DNA of 64,000 bases. Source: Triglochin maritima (Eukaryota; Streptophyta; Magnoliopsida; Alismatales; Juncaginaceae). The stretch covers positions 29,594,201 through 29,658,200 of the forward strand of contig OY821771.1 of assembly GCA_963682175.1 (NCBI GenBank), read 5' to 3'. This document shows positions 47,801-59,200 of this stretch, piece after piece (position 1 is the stretch's first letter; every line of letters begins with the position of its first letter). Both the position numbers and the translations under genes were made by a program. Below the pieces are notes generated by a model. It had not been told where the DNA came from. It made no database searches and worked only from the letters and a program-made list of their open reading frames with translations.

Positions 47801-50800
47801 CACTCTACCGCTTAATTAAATGCTCAGTCGGTCGACCGAGAGTTAAAGAGCGGTCGACCGTTTTGATGGTCAAAGCTCCCAACCGACTTAGCATCGAATG
47901 GATCGGTCGAACAAGGTAAGGACGTTCGACCGTTTAATAAGTCAAAATCCCCAACCGACCCATTCTCATCGTTATTCGGTCGACCGGCTAAGTGGTCCCG
48001 TTCGACCGATAACAGTATAATCCCCTTTTTCCCGCACAATCTGGCATAACGGTCGACCGTCTAACGACATCGTTCGACCGTTCGCGGGTAAACAACAATA
48101 TAATAATAGGATCGGTCGACTGCCCACAGGCACCGGTCGACCGATCGTCGTCTTCAACCTCTGAATTGGTTGAATTCCGACGGGAAATTCGACACCAACG
48201 TCGATCCCCAACACTCACAAGGCACAAGTGAGTTATATTGAAGATTTGGCATACCTTTTTGACGGTTGTGGAAGCCTCCCAAGCTTTGGCAACCTCAACC
48301 CACTTCTTCTCCTCTTCTTCTTCACCTTCTTCTTCTTCACCTTCTTCTTCTTCTTTCTAACCTCTTCTCTCACGCTCTGGTTGATTCAAAACAAGGAAGC
48401 AAAACGTTTCAACCAAAACTTATCTCTACTATATATACTAACTTTAATTAATCACCTCTAAATCATCCAATCCAATTCCAACACCTCATCTCTCAATTCT
48501 TATCCAATTCTCCACCTCATCCTTCACTAAACATGGTTTAATTAAGTTAATTAGGTTTAGGTTTAGTTAATTAAGGGATTTAGATTAGGTTATTACAATC
48601 TACCCTCCTTAAAAAAATTTCGCCCGCGAAATTCGAAACAACTGACTTACCGAAATAACTCTGGATACTGCTTCCTGACATCCTCCTCGATTTCCCAGGT
48701 AGCCTCTCTAACACTGTGATGCTGCCACCTGACCTTCACCATAGGAATCGCTCTCCTCCTGAGCTGATGTACCATCTGATCCACGATCTCAACTGGTCTC
48801 TCATCTAATGACAAATCCTGCTGGATCTCCGGTACTGATATCTCTATCACATGAGCTGGATCGGCCACGTACTTCCTCAACATAGAAACATGGAAGACGT
48901 TGTGAAGTCCTGCGAACTGTGGTGGTAGTGCAATCCTATATGCCACCTCACCGACCCGATCCAATATCTCAAAAGGTCCGACATACCTCGGACTCAGCTT
49001 CCCCTTCTTCCCGAATCTCATCACCCCTCTGGAAGGCGAGATCTTCAGGAAGACATGATCTCCTACCTCAAAAGTCAGCTCACGCCTCCGCGTATCAGCA
49101 TAACTCTTCTGCCTGCTCTGCGCCGTAGCTAGTCGTCTTCGAATCACGTCGACCTTCTCTGAATACAACTGGATAATGTCAGGTCCAACTAGCTGTCTCT
49201 CGCCCACATCACTCCAGCATACCGGTGATCTACACGGTCTCCCGTATAATGCCTCATAGGGTGCCATCCCAATACTCGAGTGGTAGCTGTTGTTGTAGGC
49301 GAACTCGATCAACGGCAAATGCTCATCCCAATGTCCTGCCCAGTCAAGTGTACACGCTCTCAGCATGTCCTCCAATGTCTGTATCGTCCGCTCTGACTGG
49401 CCATCTGTCTGTGGGTGGAAAGCTGTGCTAAACTTCAGACGTGTCCCCAGTGCTCTGTGTAGACTCTCCCAAAATCTCGAAGTGAATCTGGGATCTCTGT
49501 CTGAAATAATACTGACTGGTACGCCATGAAGTCTGACAATCTCCTCAATATATAACTTAGCTAGACCCTCCAGAGCAAGAGTGGTCTTAATAGCTAAGAA
49601 ATGCGCCGACTTGGTCAGTCGATCGACTATAACCCAAATCGCATCGTGGAATCTCCGTGTCTTCGGTAGCCCCGTAACAAAATCCATCGTCACGTGCTCC
49701 CACTTCCACTCGGGCAACTCAATCCTCTGCATCTGCCCTGCTGGTCTCTGGTGCTCGATCTTCACCTGCTGACAGACCAAACACCTCGACACGAAGTCTG
49801 CAACGTCCTTCTTCATACCTCGCCACCAGAAGTTCCGCTGCAGGTCTTTGTACATCTTGGTGCTCCCTGGATGAATGGAATATCTCGATCTGTGTGCCTC
49901 CTCCATGATATCATGTCTCAGGTCCTCTGTCTTCGGCACCCAGATACGGTCTCTGAATCTCAGACCTCCATCCACTCCAACTCTGAAGTCTGACCCATCT
50001 CTGGCAGCTAACTGTAACAAACTGCTCAACTCCTCATCTGTAGTCTGAGCATGAATCACTGCTGACACTGTCTGAGGCTCTACTCTCAATCCTGCAATCA
50101 CTGCACCCTCAGAGCTATCTGCAAATGGTCTCCACTCTGCTAAAGACTCCAGCAGTCTCCACTCCTGAATGCATAGGCCTGCTACTGATACTTCCACCTT
50201 CCGACTCAAAGCGTCTGCAACTGTGTTCGCCTTCCCCGGATGGTAAGAGATAGTGAAGTCATAGTCCTTAATGAACTCAAGCCATCTGCGCTGCCTCATG
50301 TTCAGCTCCTTCTGCGAGAACAGGTACTTCAGACTCTGATGATCTGTAAACACCTCGAACTGCTCGCCATAAAGATAGTGTCTCCAGGTCTTCAGTGCGT
50401 GAACCACTGCTGCCAACTCCAAATCATGTGTCGGGTAATTCCTCTCATGGACCTTCAGCTGTCTGGATGCGTACGCGATCACCCTCCCGTGCTGCATAAG
50501 TACACATCCTAAGCCAATACCTGAAGCGTCGCTATAAATCACGAACCCACCCGTGCCACTCGGCAATGACAAAACTGGTGCTGTGGTCAACAGTCTCTTC
50601 AGCTCCTGAAAGCTGTCCTCGCACTTCTGCGACCAAACAAAAGTGACTCCCTTCTGCGTCAGAGCCGTCAGTGGTGCTGCCAATCTCGAGAAGTCCTTGA
50701 TGAAGCGACGGTAATAACCCGCCAGTCCAACAAAGCTCCTAATCTCTGTCACGCTCGTAGGGGTCCTCCACTGTGTCACCGCCTCTACCTTCGCCGGATC

Positions 50801-53800
50801 CACTGATATCCCCTCTGCCGATACAATGTGTCCGAGGAACGCCACTCTGTCCAACCAAAACTCGCACTTTGAGAACTTAGCATATAACTGCTGAGCCCTC
50901 AAGATGCTGAGTACAATCCTCAAATGCTCTCTGTGCTGCTCCATATCTGATGAATAGATCAGAATGTCATCCACGAAGACAATCACAAATATATCAATAT
51001 ACTGCCTGAACGTCCGGTGCATCAGATCCATGAACGCTGCCGGAGCATTCGTCAATCCAAATGGCATCACCAAGAACTCATAGTGTCCATATCTCGTCCT
51101 GAAGGCTGTCTTCTGGATGTCCTCATCTCGGATCCTCAACTGGTGATATCCTGAACGCAGGTCAATCTTCGAGAAAACCTTCGCTGACTGCAGCTGGTCA
51201 AAGAGGTCCTCGATCCTAGGTAAGGGATACCTATTCTTCACCGTCACCTGGTTCAGCATCCTGTAGTCTATGCACATCCTCAAGGATCCGTCCTTCTTCT
51301 TCACAAACAAAACTGGTGCACCCCAAGGCGAGACGCTCGGTCTGATAAATCCAGAGTCCATCAACTCCTGCAACTGCTTCTTCAACTCTGTCAACTCAGC
51401 AGGTGCCATCCGGTATGGAGCCTTCGACTGTGGTGTAGTGCCGGCTACCAACTCAATGCCGAACTCCAACTCTCGGTGTGGTGGTAAACCTGGAATCTCC
51501 GCTGGAAAAACATCCGCGAACTCCTGCACTACCTCAATGTCCTCTAGCCTCTGGGACTCTGCCTCCGCAACCACAAGCGTCGCCAGAAATGCTGCACATC
51601 CCTGCTGTAACAGTCTCTGAGCTCTCACAGCAGATACAATAATGCGACCCCCTCTGCTTCTGATCCCTCTAATCAGAATATCAGGCAAACCCTTCCTCGG
51701 GATCAAAATCTTCTTCTCACGGCACAAGACTCGAACATCATATTGGGACAGCCAATCCATCCCAAGTATGACATCAAAGTCCTCCATCGGTAGCAAGACC
51801 AGGTCTGCCGGAAACTCCTGATCTCCCGAAACAACCGTGGCGCCGGGGACAAATCTCCCCACAGTGCCCACCAGACCCAGGGGTGTGCTGACCTCCAAAG
51901 TGGCAGTCAACATCGCAAGGGTACAGCCCAACACTCCCGCAAATCGCTCTGAGATGAACGAGTGTGTCGCGCCACAATCAAATAACACCCTAGCTACTGA
52001 ACCTGCGATAAGAAGTGTACCTTCCACGACAGCGCCTCCATCCCGAGCCTCCTCTGCCTGGATGGTGAAAACTCTGCCAGTGCGCTGCCCCTGCTGTGGT
52101 CTGAAAGGTGGTCTACCTCCGCCTCCTCCTCTGCCTGGTGCGGGTAAACCCGGTGGTCTGCTCGGCCCAGCTCCTCGGCTCGGACAGCTCCTGATAAAGT
52201 GACCCAGCTGGCCACACCCATGACATGCTCCGGGGGTGAAGCACGGCCCGGAGTGAAACCTCCCACAAGTACCACAAGGCTCTGGTCGTGGTACTGCAAC
52301 TCCTGCTCCCTCGTACCGGGGCCTCTTGCCCGGATTCCCTCCAGTCTGACCTCCTGGCCTCCCAGAGAACCTACCTGATGGCCTCCTCTCATCCTGGTAG
52401 TTCTCCCTGTAGTCACGATCAAGAACAGAGGCACTCTTCACTGCATCGGCCAACGTGCTCGGCATGTGTGTCAGCACCTTCGTCCTCAGCTGCTTCCGGA
52501 GCCCTCGGACGAACTTCCCAGCCCTCTGCTCCTGTGTAACATACATCTCGGGACAGTAACGCTCAAGGGCGTTGAACTTCCCGATGTAGCCTGCCAGGGT
52601 CATGTCTCCCTGCTGAAGACTCAGAAACTCCTCCCTCTTCTGATCCTGGACATGCTGCGGAAAATACTGTTCGTTGAACTCGCCAACGAACTCCTCCCAG
52701 GCTATATCATCTCTGTCTGCAAACACCACTGCAGATGTGGACCTCCACCAGTTGGACGCAGCACCGCCCAAAACATAAGTAGCCAGGCCCACTCTCGCCT
52801 CTGGAGGACAACCAATAGCACTGAAGATCTTCTGCATCGTGAAGATCCACTCCTCCGCAGCCTCCGCGTCGTACTGCCCCAGAAAGGTAGGCGGATGCTG
52901 GCGCATAAACCGGTCATGCATAGCGCCAGTCCCCGTCTGCCCAGTCTGTGCCGTCTGCTGCTGTAGCATCTCTGTCAGACGTCCGACCGTATCGAACAAC
53001 GTCCGACGCTCATCCTCCCAAGCCTCATCCCTCGCAGTCTCACTCTCACCGCGAGTATGGGCAACCGCCTTCTCCCGTCTAGGAGGCATCTGCCAAAGGA
53101 AACAAGACAATATTAATATAATCTGTGCATGCATGATCCTCTAGACCTAACTCCTAACTCAAAGGTGGTTTCTTTGGACAAGTACGCCGAGATCAACGCT
53201 CTGATACCAAATTGTAACGTACCCGAAAACAGCGGAAAATTTAAACAATAATAAAGACCGTCAACGGTCAACACTGGGCACGTCACGGGAAAATAACCAA
53301 CATATATATATAAAATATATAATGTACAGACCCACGTGGAAGTCAACTATACAGACTATACCGACTGACTGTGATTACAACAAAAGCTATACAACATGTA
53401 ATCACCTCAAAAGAAGAAGACACTACAGGATCCGATCTCGGGGGTACCGTCCTCGGTCACCACCTCAAACTCTAACCCTGCTCGCTACCTGAAATGCAAA
53501 CAACAAACATGCCTGAGTTCCCTGCAGGAACCCCGTATACCAAACCTCCTAAAATATAAAAAGGAATTAAATACAATGCAATGCTATGCACATGATCATC
53601 CGCCTCGGGCCCACAATAATGCCCTCACCGCCTCCGCGGCACTGAACCACTCCTGCCACCAGGGTCAAGTCAGTCCACCGCTGCCTCACAAGGGTCAGTC
53701 GACACCACTGCTCCCCAAAAAGTGCAGGAAGGAACCCCTGGTACACGCCGCACCCAAGGAGCGAGTCAGCCCGCCGAATACACAACTCGGGTCAGACGAC

Positions 53801-56800
53801 AGCCACTGCTCCCCCAAGAGTCGCCTAGCGCGCACCCTGCCGGAACATCCTCGGCCTACCGCTAAACCCTCGCAAACTGCCCAAGGTTTACGGTACACAT
53901 CCCTCACACCCCGCTCGGTAAGAGAGGAAAAAGGTACAACAATAATACGCCTTCGTCGAAGGTGAAATCCGTAGCTCTCAAAGCCGGTAATCAACCGTCG
54001 CCTCGGAGCCGGTAGTCGACCTGACATCGACGGATCGCGTGTGGATAAATCCACCAACCTGCGGTAGATCGGTCGACCGCTACAAGCACACCGGTCGACC
54101 GGTCCCCCACACAGTACACAGTACTGTACAAACAAATCTACCGGTCGAACCACGCCAACCGAATTACCGACCAATCGGTCGAACAAAAGTCATCTAGCGG
54201 TCGACCGTTTGGAAGGTCTACGCTATACAATTTTATATAATATATATATCCGACCGGTCGAACCAAGGGGCCGTTCGACCGATAACAGGACTTTCAATAT
54301 TGTGCCCAAGTCTCGTTCGGTCGACCGGAACTGAAATACAGTTCGACCGAAACAACACAAGCACTCTACCGCTTAATTAAATGCTCAGTCGGTCGACCGA
54401 GAGTTAAAGAGCGGTCGACCGTTTTGATGGTCAAAGCTCCCAACCGACTTAGCATCGAATGGATCGGTCGAACAAGGTAAGGACGTTCGACCGTTTAATA
54501 AGTCAAAATCCCCAACCGACCCATTCTCATCGTTATTCGGTCGACCGGCTAAGTGGTCCCGTTCGACCGATAACAGTATAATCCCCTTTTTCCCGCACAA
54601 TCTGGCATAACGGTCGACCGTCTAACGACATCGTTCGACCGTTCGCGGGTAAACAACAATATAATAATAGGATCGGTCGACTGCCCACAGGCACCGGTCG
54701 ACCGATCGTCGTCTTCAACCTCTGAATTGGTTGAATTCCGACGGGAAATTCGACACCAACGTCGATCCCCAACACTCACAAGGCACAAGTGAGTTATATT
54801 GAAGATTTGGCATACCTTTTTGACGGTTGTGGAAGCCTCCCAAGCTTTGGCAACCTCAACCCACTTCTTCTCCTCTTCTTCTTCACCTTCTTCTTCTTCA
54901 CCTTCTTCTTCTTCTTTCTAACCTCTTCTCTCACGCTCTGGTTGATTCAAAACAAGGAAGCAAAACGTTTCAACCAAAACTTATCTCTACTATATATACT
55001 AACTTTAATTAATCACCTCTAAATCATCCAATCCAATTCCAACACCTCATCTCTCAATTCTTATCCAATTCTCCACCTCATCCTTCACTAAACATGGTTT
55101 AATTAAGTTAATTAGGTTTAGGTTTAGTTAATTAAGGGATTTAGATTAGGTTATTACATAGAATCCAGCTAACAACCACTTACGATGGGTCTCATTCCAT
55201 TAACTCGCAAGTACGAGGACTCCTAAGTTACCCGTTAGTCAACACCTACATTAAGTTTCATTCTTTATCTCTAGACATAAATATTTAATTAGGCCACAAG
55301 AACCTTTCATTTTCCATGACCATTTTATTTTGATCCATGAATATGAAAACTGCGTATTAATGTAGCGAGCAACTCAAATGTATTATTGTACAGAAATTTA
55401 GGTTCGACTAGCATAGTAACAAATTACATACCAATTTGCGTATTATAGTAAGAAGACTGCGGCATCGTTTGGAAATTTGTTACGGAATTCGGATTTAGTG
55501 TAACTCATGGTTCCTTAGATGGTTACTTCAAAACTCCTCAAGTCTAACTCTGGTTTGTTTTCTTTTTTGAGGGGTTCAATCCTAAAAAACCAATTATGAC
55601 TCAATAAGATCTGCTAAATAAGTCCGAGGATATCTCAATGAGGTAGGTATTCAGAGGCAATTGGGATGTTTTAATTAATTAGTCAAGATACATATACTTA
55701 CCTATGAAAGTATCCGACAACAAGTTTATGTTTTTCATTTTATTTTACACAATAATGTTATGTTACTTATCTATAACGTATGTTGCAGTTCACAAAACTA
55801 AAAGATGGTATATCCATAGGCTGTGCCTTCAACCACGCCATCCTAGACGGACAATCAACATGGCACTTCATGGGGTCATGGGCAGAGCTCTGCCGCGGCG
55901 CCACCACCATCTCCGTCCCCCCGTTCCACGACCGCACCAAGGCACGCAACACCCGCATTAAACTCGAGCTCCCAGAGTCGGCTGAGGCCCACGAGAAGGC
56001 GGACCCAAGTGGCAACACCAAAGTCATCAAAGAAAAGATCTTCACTTTCCCAGCGAAAGCCATAGAGAAGATCAAAGCTGATGTCAATGCTGGGCTTCCT
56101 GAGGGAGCCAAGCCTTTGTCCACCTTTCAGTCACTTGGAGCTCATGTGTGGCGTGCAGTCTGCCGTGCACGCCATCTTAAGCCAGAGGAGTACACTGCGT
56201 TCGCTATTTTCACCGATTGTCGTAGACGTGTCGATCCGCCGATGCCTGAGAGTTATTTTGGGAACCTCATCCAGGCTATTTTCACTGTCACTGCTTGCGG
56301 GCTGCTTCTAGCTAGCCCACCACAGTATGCTGCCAACCTTCTGCAGCAGGTACTCACACATTAATTATACTCCTTTTATCTAGACAATTTTGCAAAAGAG
56401 TACCAACTTGGCTGAGTTCATAACTTCGAGTTGAAAGATTTTTAGGACGAAAGATTCATATATCATTTTTTCTTTTGACAAAGTCTTAAAAATAAATTTG
56501 GACGACTGTTTAACTTACATGATTGCCGATATTTCAAATGTCTAACTTACAAGAAACCACATGTTTAAAATGATAGAAAATTTAGACTACTATAGTAATA
56601 TTATGACCTATAAAACTTTTGCCCCCAGTAAACACCAATTGATTTTAAATTGGAGGCCTACTTCCAATAAAAAAAAATTATACAACACTATGCGTTACGA
56701 TTTTCTCGAGTCATCTTATACTTCAATAAAGGTCATTATTTAATTATTATTTTTAAAATCCGCATACTATTGGATCATGTTATAAGATAAGACAAAAATG

Positions 56801-57153
56801 TCAATAAAAACCGTGTCGACTCTCTGCAGGTGATAAACTCCCACAATGCCGAGGCAATCAACAAGAGGTCGTCCGAATGGGAGGCCTCCCCGAAGGTGTT
56901 CCACTACAAGGACGCCGGAATCAACTGTGTGGCGGTCGGGAGTTCCCCGAGGTTCCGAGTATACGACGTTGATTTCGGCTTTGGCGCACCCGAGAGGGTG
57001 AGGAGCGGGTGGAACAACAAGTTCGACGGCATGATGTACTTATACCAGAACAAGACGGGTGACGGGAGCATCGACGTGGAGCTCACGGTCGACGTGGACG
57101 CGCTGGAGGAGATCAGGAAGGACGAGGAGTTCCTCATGGCGGGACTTGTGTGA
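44335..57153 (+). CDS. DCR: BAHD acyltransferase, DCR-like (three exons, 454 aa)
   Basis: The joined exons (44335-44814, 55789-56349, 56830-57153) give 454 codons in one frame, normal for a BAHD enzyme. Both catalytic signatures are present: HxxxD as HAILD (residues 176-180) and DFGFG (395-399), a variant of the usual DFGWG. BAHD enzymes transfer acyl groups from acyl-CoA in the cytosol. Overall wording ([34 protein letters not shown] text) fits DCR, a family member needed for cutin deposition and surface fusion control, better than HCT or other clades. Splice sites are GT-AG with phase-0 junctions after Gln160 and Gln347. Intron 1 is 10,974 bp because it contains an antisense Tekay element; the native part is about 2.46 kb. 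No coding lesion is visible. The orthology to DCR is from memory of motifs and would need alignment. Confidence 0.8.
46652..48597 (-). repeat. Tekay copy 1, 3' LTR
   Basis: From tgtaacgtacccgaaaacagc to ggttattaca in + orientation. It carries a palindrome cluster (47509-48143) and a CTT-rich microsatellite (about 48300-48360). Confidence 0.95.
47509..48143. repeat. CGGTCGACCG palindrome cluster, Tekay copy 1 3' LTR
   Basis: About nineteen sites in 635 bp. Roughly nine are perfect CGGTCGACCG (first 47509-47518, last 48134-48143). The others are half-changed forms, mainly cggtcgaac and gttcgaccg, so one arm of the palindrome is kept. Spacing is irregular, about 15-55 bp. Confidence 0.95.
48598..48611 (-). 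other. Tekay copy 1 polypurine tract
   Basis: On minus it reads AAGGAGGGTAGAT directly before the 3' LTR; the same tract (aaggagggtggat) precedes the 3' LTR of copy 2. Confidence 0.9.
48647..53134 (-). CDS. Tekay gag-pol polyprotein, uninterrupted (1495 aa)
   Basis: Domains in order: gag (about 75-250, with [11 protein letters not shown] and [11 protein letters not shown]), CCHC knuckle [14 protein letters not shown] (304-317), aspartic protease with D386 in [14 protein letters not shown] (about 575-760) with FVDD at 720-723, and RNase H (about 860-980, [10 protein letters not shown]). Integrase has a zinc finger (H1081, H1088, C1118, C1121) and a D1151, D1212, E1248 triad with 35 residues between the last two. 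A C-terminal chromodomain-like segment ([18 protein letters not shown]) places it in the Tekay clade. The frame opens at 53134, but Met16 (53087-53089, MPPRRE) is the more likely start. The protease has Cys after the catalytic Asp where Ser or Thr is usual. Confidence 0.95.
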   Translation of the reverse strand: MHAQIILILSCFLWQMPPRREKAVAHTRGESETARDEAWEDERRTLFDTVGRLTEMLQQQTAQTGQTGTGAMHDRFMRQHPPTFLGQYDAEAAEEWIFTMQKIFSAIGCPPEARVGLATYVLGGAASNWWRSTSAVVFADRDDIAWEEFVGEFNEQYFPQHVQDQKREEFLSLQQGDMTLAGYIGKFNALERYCPEMYVTQEQRAGKFVRGLRKQLRTKVLTHMPSTLADAVKSASVLDRDYRENYQDERRPSGRFSGRPGGQTGGNPGKRPRYEGAGVAVPRPEPCGTCGRFHSGPCFTPGACHGCGQLGHFIRSCPSRGAGPSRPPGLPAPGRGGGGGRPPFRPQQGQRTGRVFTIQAEEARDGGAVVEGTLLIAGSVARVLFDCGATHSFISERFAGVLGCTLAMLTATLEVSTPLGLVGTVGRFVPGATVVSGDQEFPADLVLLPMEDFDVILGMDWLSQYDVRVLCREKKILIPRKGLPDILIRGIRSRGGRIIVSAVRAQRLLQQGCAAFLATLVVAEAESQRLEDIEVVQEFADVFPAEIPGLPPHRELEFGIELVAGTTPQSKAPYRMAPAELTELKKQLQELMDSGFIRPSVSPWGAPVLFVKKKDGSLRMCIDYRMLNQVTVKNRYPLPRIEDLFDQLQSAKVFSKIDLRSGYHQLRIRDEDIQKTAFRTRYGHYEFLVMPFGLTNAPAAFMDLMHRTFRQYIDIFVIVFVDDILIYSSDMEQHREHLRIVLSILRAQQLYAKFSKCEFWLDRVAFLGHIVSAEGISVDPAKVEAVTQWRTPTSVTEIRSFVGLAGYYRRFIKDFSRLAAPLTALTQKGVTFVWSQKCEDSFQELKRLLTTAPVLSLPSGTGGFVIYSDASGIGLGCVLMQHGRVIAYASRQLKVHERNYPTHDLELAAVVHALKTWRHYLYGEQFEVFTDHQSLKYLFSQKELNMRQRRWLEFIKDYDFTISYHPGKANTVADALSRKVEVSVAGLCIQEWRLLESLAEWRPFADSSEGAVIAGLRVEPQTVSAVIHAQTTDEELSSLLQLAARDGSDFRVGVDGGLRFRDRIWVPKTEDLRHDIMEEAHRSRYSIHPGSTKMYKDLQRNFWWRGMKKDVADFVSRCLVCQQVKIEHQRPAGQMQRIELPEWKWEHVTMDFVTGLPKTRRFHDAIWVIVDRLTKSAHFLAIKTTLALEGLAKLYIEEIVRLHGVPVSIISDRDPRFTSRFWESLHRALGTRLKFSTAFHPQTDGQSERTIQTLEDMLRACTLDWAGHWDEHLPLIEFAYNNSYHSSIGMAPYEALYGRPCRSPVCWSDVGERQLVGPDIIQLYSEKVDVIRRRLATAQSRQKSYADTRRRELTFEVGDHVFLKISPSRGVMRFGKKGKLSPRYVGPFEILDRVGEVAYRIALPPQFAGLHNVFHVSMLRKYVADPAHVIEISVPEIQQDLSLDERPVEIVDQMVHQLRRRAIPMVKVRWQHHSVREATWEIEEDVRKQYPELFR
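53198..53209 (-). other. Tekay copy 1 primer-binding site
   Basis: On minus TGGTATCAGAGC, three bases inside the 5' LTR edge; a perfect initiator-Met tRNA type site. Confidence 0.95.
53213..55158 (-). repeat. Tekay copy 1, 5' LTR
   Basis: 1946 bp, apparently identical to 46652-48597. Its palindrome cluster is at 54070-54704. Confidence 0.95.
54070..54704. repeat. CGGTCGACCG palindrome cluster, Tekay copy 1 5' LTR
   Basis: Same array as 47509-48143 at an offset of 6561, site for site. Confidence 0.95.
55789..56349 (+). CDS. DCR: DCR-like gene, exon 2
   Basis: 187 codons from TTCACAAAACTAAAA after the acceptor ttgcag, to CTGCAGCAG before gtactc. It carries the catalytic HAILD and the stretch [12 protein letters not shown] followed by [18 protein letters not shown], which is conserved in BAHD enzymes. 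Confidence 0.85.
56350..56829 (+). other. DCR-like gene, intron 2
   Basis: 480 bp, gt at 56350 and ctgcag at 56824-56829, AT-rich, no repeat recognised. Confidence 0.85.
56830..57153 (+). CDS. DCR: DCR-like gene, exon 3
   Basis: 107 codons and a TGA stop. It begins [13 protein letters not shown] and carries the DFGFG motif followed by APERVRSG and the BAHD C-terminal strand ([10 protein letters not shown]). Confidence 0.85.
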   Translation: MINSHNAEAINKRSSEWEASPKVFHYKDAGINCVAVGSSPRFRVYDVDFGFGAPERVRSGWNNKFDGMMYLYQNKTGDGSIDVELTVDVDALEEIRKDEEFLMAGLV

Positions 57154-57730
57154 GGGTTTGAAGTAGTGCTGGATAATTAGTCTATATGCGGTGAGAATAA
57201 TTGGAACTGCCTATCTGTTGCGTTCGTTTGTGTGGTACACGTTCTTTTACTCAATGTTTGTCCTCAGTTAATTAGGGCCGGCTTGTTAAGTGTATGTTTG
57301 GTAATTGCTTGGTACTGTAAGTTTGAGTGCTGTGAATCATGTATGTCGTGTTCAGATTGTGTTAAATGGTCATAATCTAGCATCTACAATGCGTTAAGAA
57401 TATCCTTTCGTAGTTGATTTAGTCCTTGTATTGGGTCATCAAATTTAACATTGTATCTACGGGGTCTGGTTGAAGCAAGTTTTTCATGTTTGGCGTCTAA
57501 AAAGTGCTATTTTGGATGGTTAAGCTTCATTTCCAAGAAACTAACGGCTAGGGTATAATTGTTATTTACCTAAATTCAACGTCCAACTAGCAAATGCTAG
57601 AAGCCAGAAGGCAGTATTTTCTCATTCTTAAGTAAAATTCAGACGCAAGAAGGTAGTCGTCCAACCGTCGAACTTCCTTTAAATGTATTTTACTTGCTTT
57701 TATGTGGTTTTACAAACCAGGAAGTAACCA
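57154..57730 (+). other. 3' flank of the DCR-like gene
   Basis: Presumed 3' UTR and downstream DNA; T-rich, without ORF or repeat I can name. No polyadenylation site is assigned. Confidence 0.5.
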
Positions 57731-57739
57731 AATGTTAAA

Positions 57740-58398
57740 GTGTCTTGATACATGGCCACACGTGTCCCGAAAAAGCAACTAGGTCAGCGATCACATTAGC
57801 TAAGGGCCGGTGGGTTTGCTGATAAAAGAAGATGACTTTATTTATTTCTAAAGAAATTGTAATTCCCAAAAAATTGAAATTTTCATTCCAGAAAAAGACA
57901 TGATTGTTCACGTTCTGTCCATATTCAGTCCATAATGGATACAGTTATGGACACGATTGTCCAGACTCAGACTAGAATGGACACGGTTCTGGACACGATT
58001 GTCCACACTCAGTCCATAATGCACACAGTTCTGGACACGATTGTCCAAACTCAATCCAGAATGCACACGGTTCTACACACGATTGTCCAAACTCAATCCA
58101 AACTCATTTCAGATTGTACAAACTTTGGACATGATTGTTCAATTTGTCCAGACTCGGTTCATAATGGTCACGATTTGGTCCAGACTTCTCGAGAATGTGA
58201 ACAGTCGTGTCCATAATGTGAATAGTCTCATCCTTATTTGGAAGGAAAACTCCAAAACTTTGGGAATCACAATTTGTTTGGAAATAAATAAAGTCATCAT
58301 CCTTTATCGGGAAACTCCCTCACCCTTGCTAATGGTGCTAACGTGGCTATTGACCTGGTTGCACATCCGCGGACGTGCGCATCCAATAATCATTTTCC
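57740..58398. mobile_element. Short MULE-like element of the same family as 9304-11222
   Basis: Perfect 9-bp duplications AATGTTAAA flank it (57731-57739 and 58399-58407). The inverted ends share cacgtgtcccg / gcacgtccgcgg, gcaactaggtca / gcaaccaggtca, and cacattagc / cacgttagc. The left tip (gtgtcttgatac) resembles that of the larger MULE (gagtccttatac), and the right tips inverted both begin GGAAAAT. It is 659 bp with a 42-bp minisatellite inside and no transposase. Confidence 0.8.
57935..58150. repeat. 42-bp minisatellite, about five copies
   Basis: The word acacgatt recurs at 57951, 57993, 58035 and 58077, exactly 42 bp apart. The + frame stays open over the array and repeats a 14-residue unit (MDTVLDTIVQTQSR-like). 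The frame continues only a short way beyond, and nothing else suggests a gene. Confidence 0.9.
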
Positions 58399-58407
58399 AA
58401 TGTTAAA

Positions 58408-59200
58408 TGATTGGGTTCGACGAGTTTGTTGGACTATTGAGATCATACCTGCATCAAGTTATGAACCCAACCAAGAATCCAAATTATGCCAATGATGAAA
58501 ATGTGAATCAAATATCATGAACAAAAGGGATGTCCGAAAATCTCCAAATCTCTAAAAATTGGGATGGTTTAAATTTCCACAATCCAGTTGTCCATGTTAG
58601 TGCACGCGGAGAAGATGGGCAAGAAATCTTAAGTTGGTTGTGATGGTTATAAAATGTCATGACTACTTCAACTCATTCTCTCTACTTACAGGGAGGTAAC
58701 ATTAGAGGTTTAGGTAGTGGCTAAACACGTTACTTCACAAGTCACTTGCTTATGGCTCTTAGATCAGTAACCATGACCCCGAACGACGTGGTCATGAGCG
58801 TTTTCTCTCTTCCACATCAGTTTTCTCTCTCCCCAACTCATTTTCTTCTCTTTCCTATACTATTCACATATTAACCACAACCCACAACAACATCTCTCTC
58901 CTCCACATCATTTCGGGGTCCATCTTGGTAAATATTTAAAAAAATTAAAAAACTTCTAAAAAATTAAAACAATTATAAAACGTATTTAAAAAAAATTAAA
59001 AAAACTCAAACAAAAAATTCAAAACAAAAACAAAACCAAAATAAAAAATAATAAAATGGACGACCAGGTCATCTTATGCGTTAACGGACAGATGACTCGG
59101 TCATCTGTCCCATGGACCGGTCGTGAGGTTGTAAAAACAACTGTAAGGGATGCTCTTAGGCCGTTAATAACCGTAGGATTTGTGTTCCTATATATGTATA
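58408..59200. other. Intergenic, no gene recognised
   Basis: Contains CT-rich (about 58800-58910) and A-rich (about 58935-59055) tracts. An unassigned short transposon is possible but no ends were found. Confidence 0.4.

Larger units (their letters stand above)
46652..55158 (-). mobile_element. Intact Tekay chromovirus (Ty3/Gypsy) inside intron 1 of the DCR-like gene
   Basis: 8507 bp flanked by perfect 5-bp duplications TAGAA (46647-46651 and 55159-55163). The two LTRs are both 1946 bp and no difference was seen; every predicted frame in one recurs unchanged in the other at an offset of exactly 6561. The internal region has a perfect PBS, one uninterrupted gag-pol frame of 1495 codons and a PPT. 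It is antisense to the host gene. All features expected of a mobile copy are present, so insertion must be very recent on the scale of LTR divergence. Confidence 0.97.
44815..55788 (+). other. DCR-like gene, intron 1 (hosts the Tekay element)
   Basis: Donor gtgagt, acceptor ttgcag. Native sequence is 44815-46651 and 55164-55788 (plus one copy of the TSD), AT-rich and without supported ORFs. About 78 percent of the intron is the inserted retrotransposon. Confidence 0.85.

Noticed and set aside
47509..48143. Regular short palindromes separated by unique sequence look superficially like a CRISPR array
   Set aside because: The repeats are only 10 bp, spacing is irregular, no cas genes exist, and the array lies within the LTR of a plant retrotransposon.
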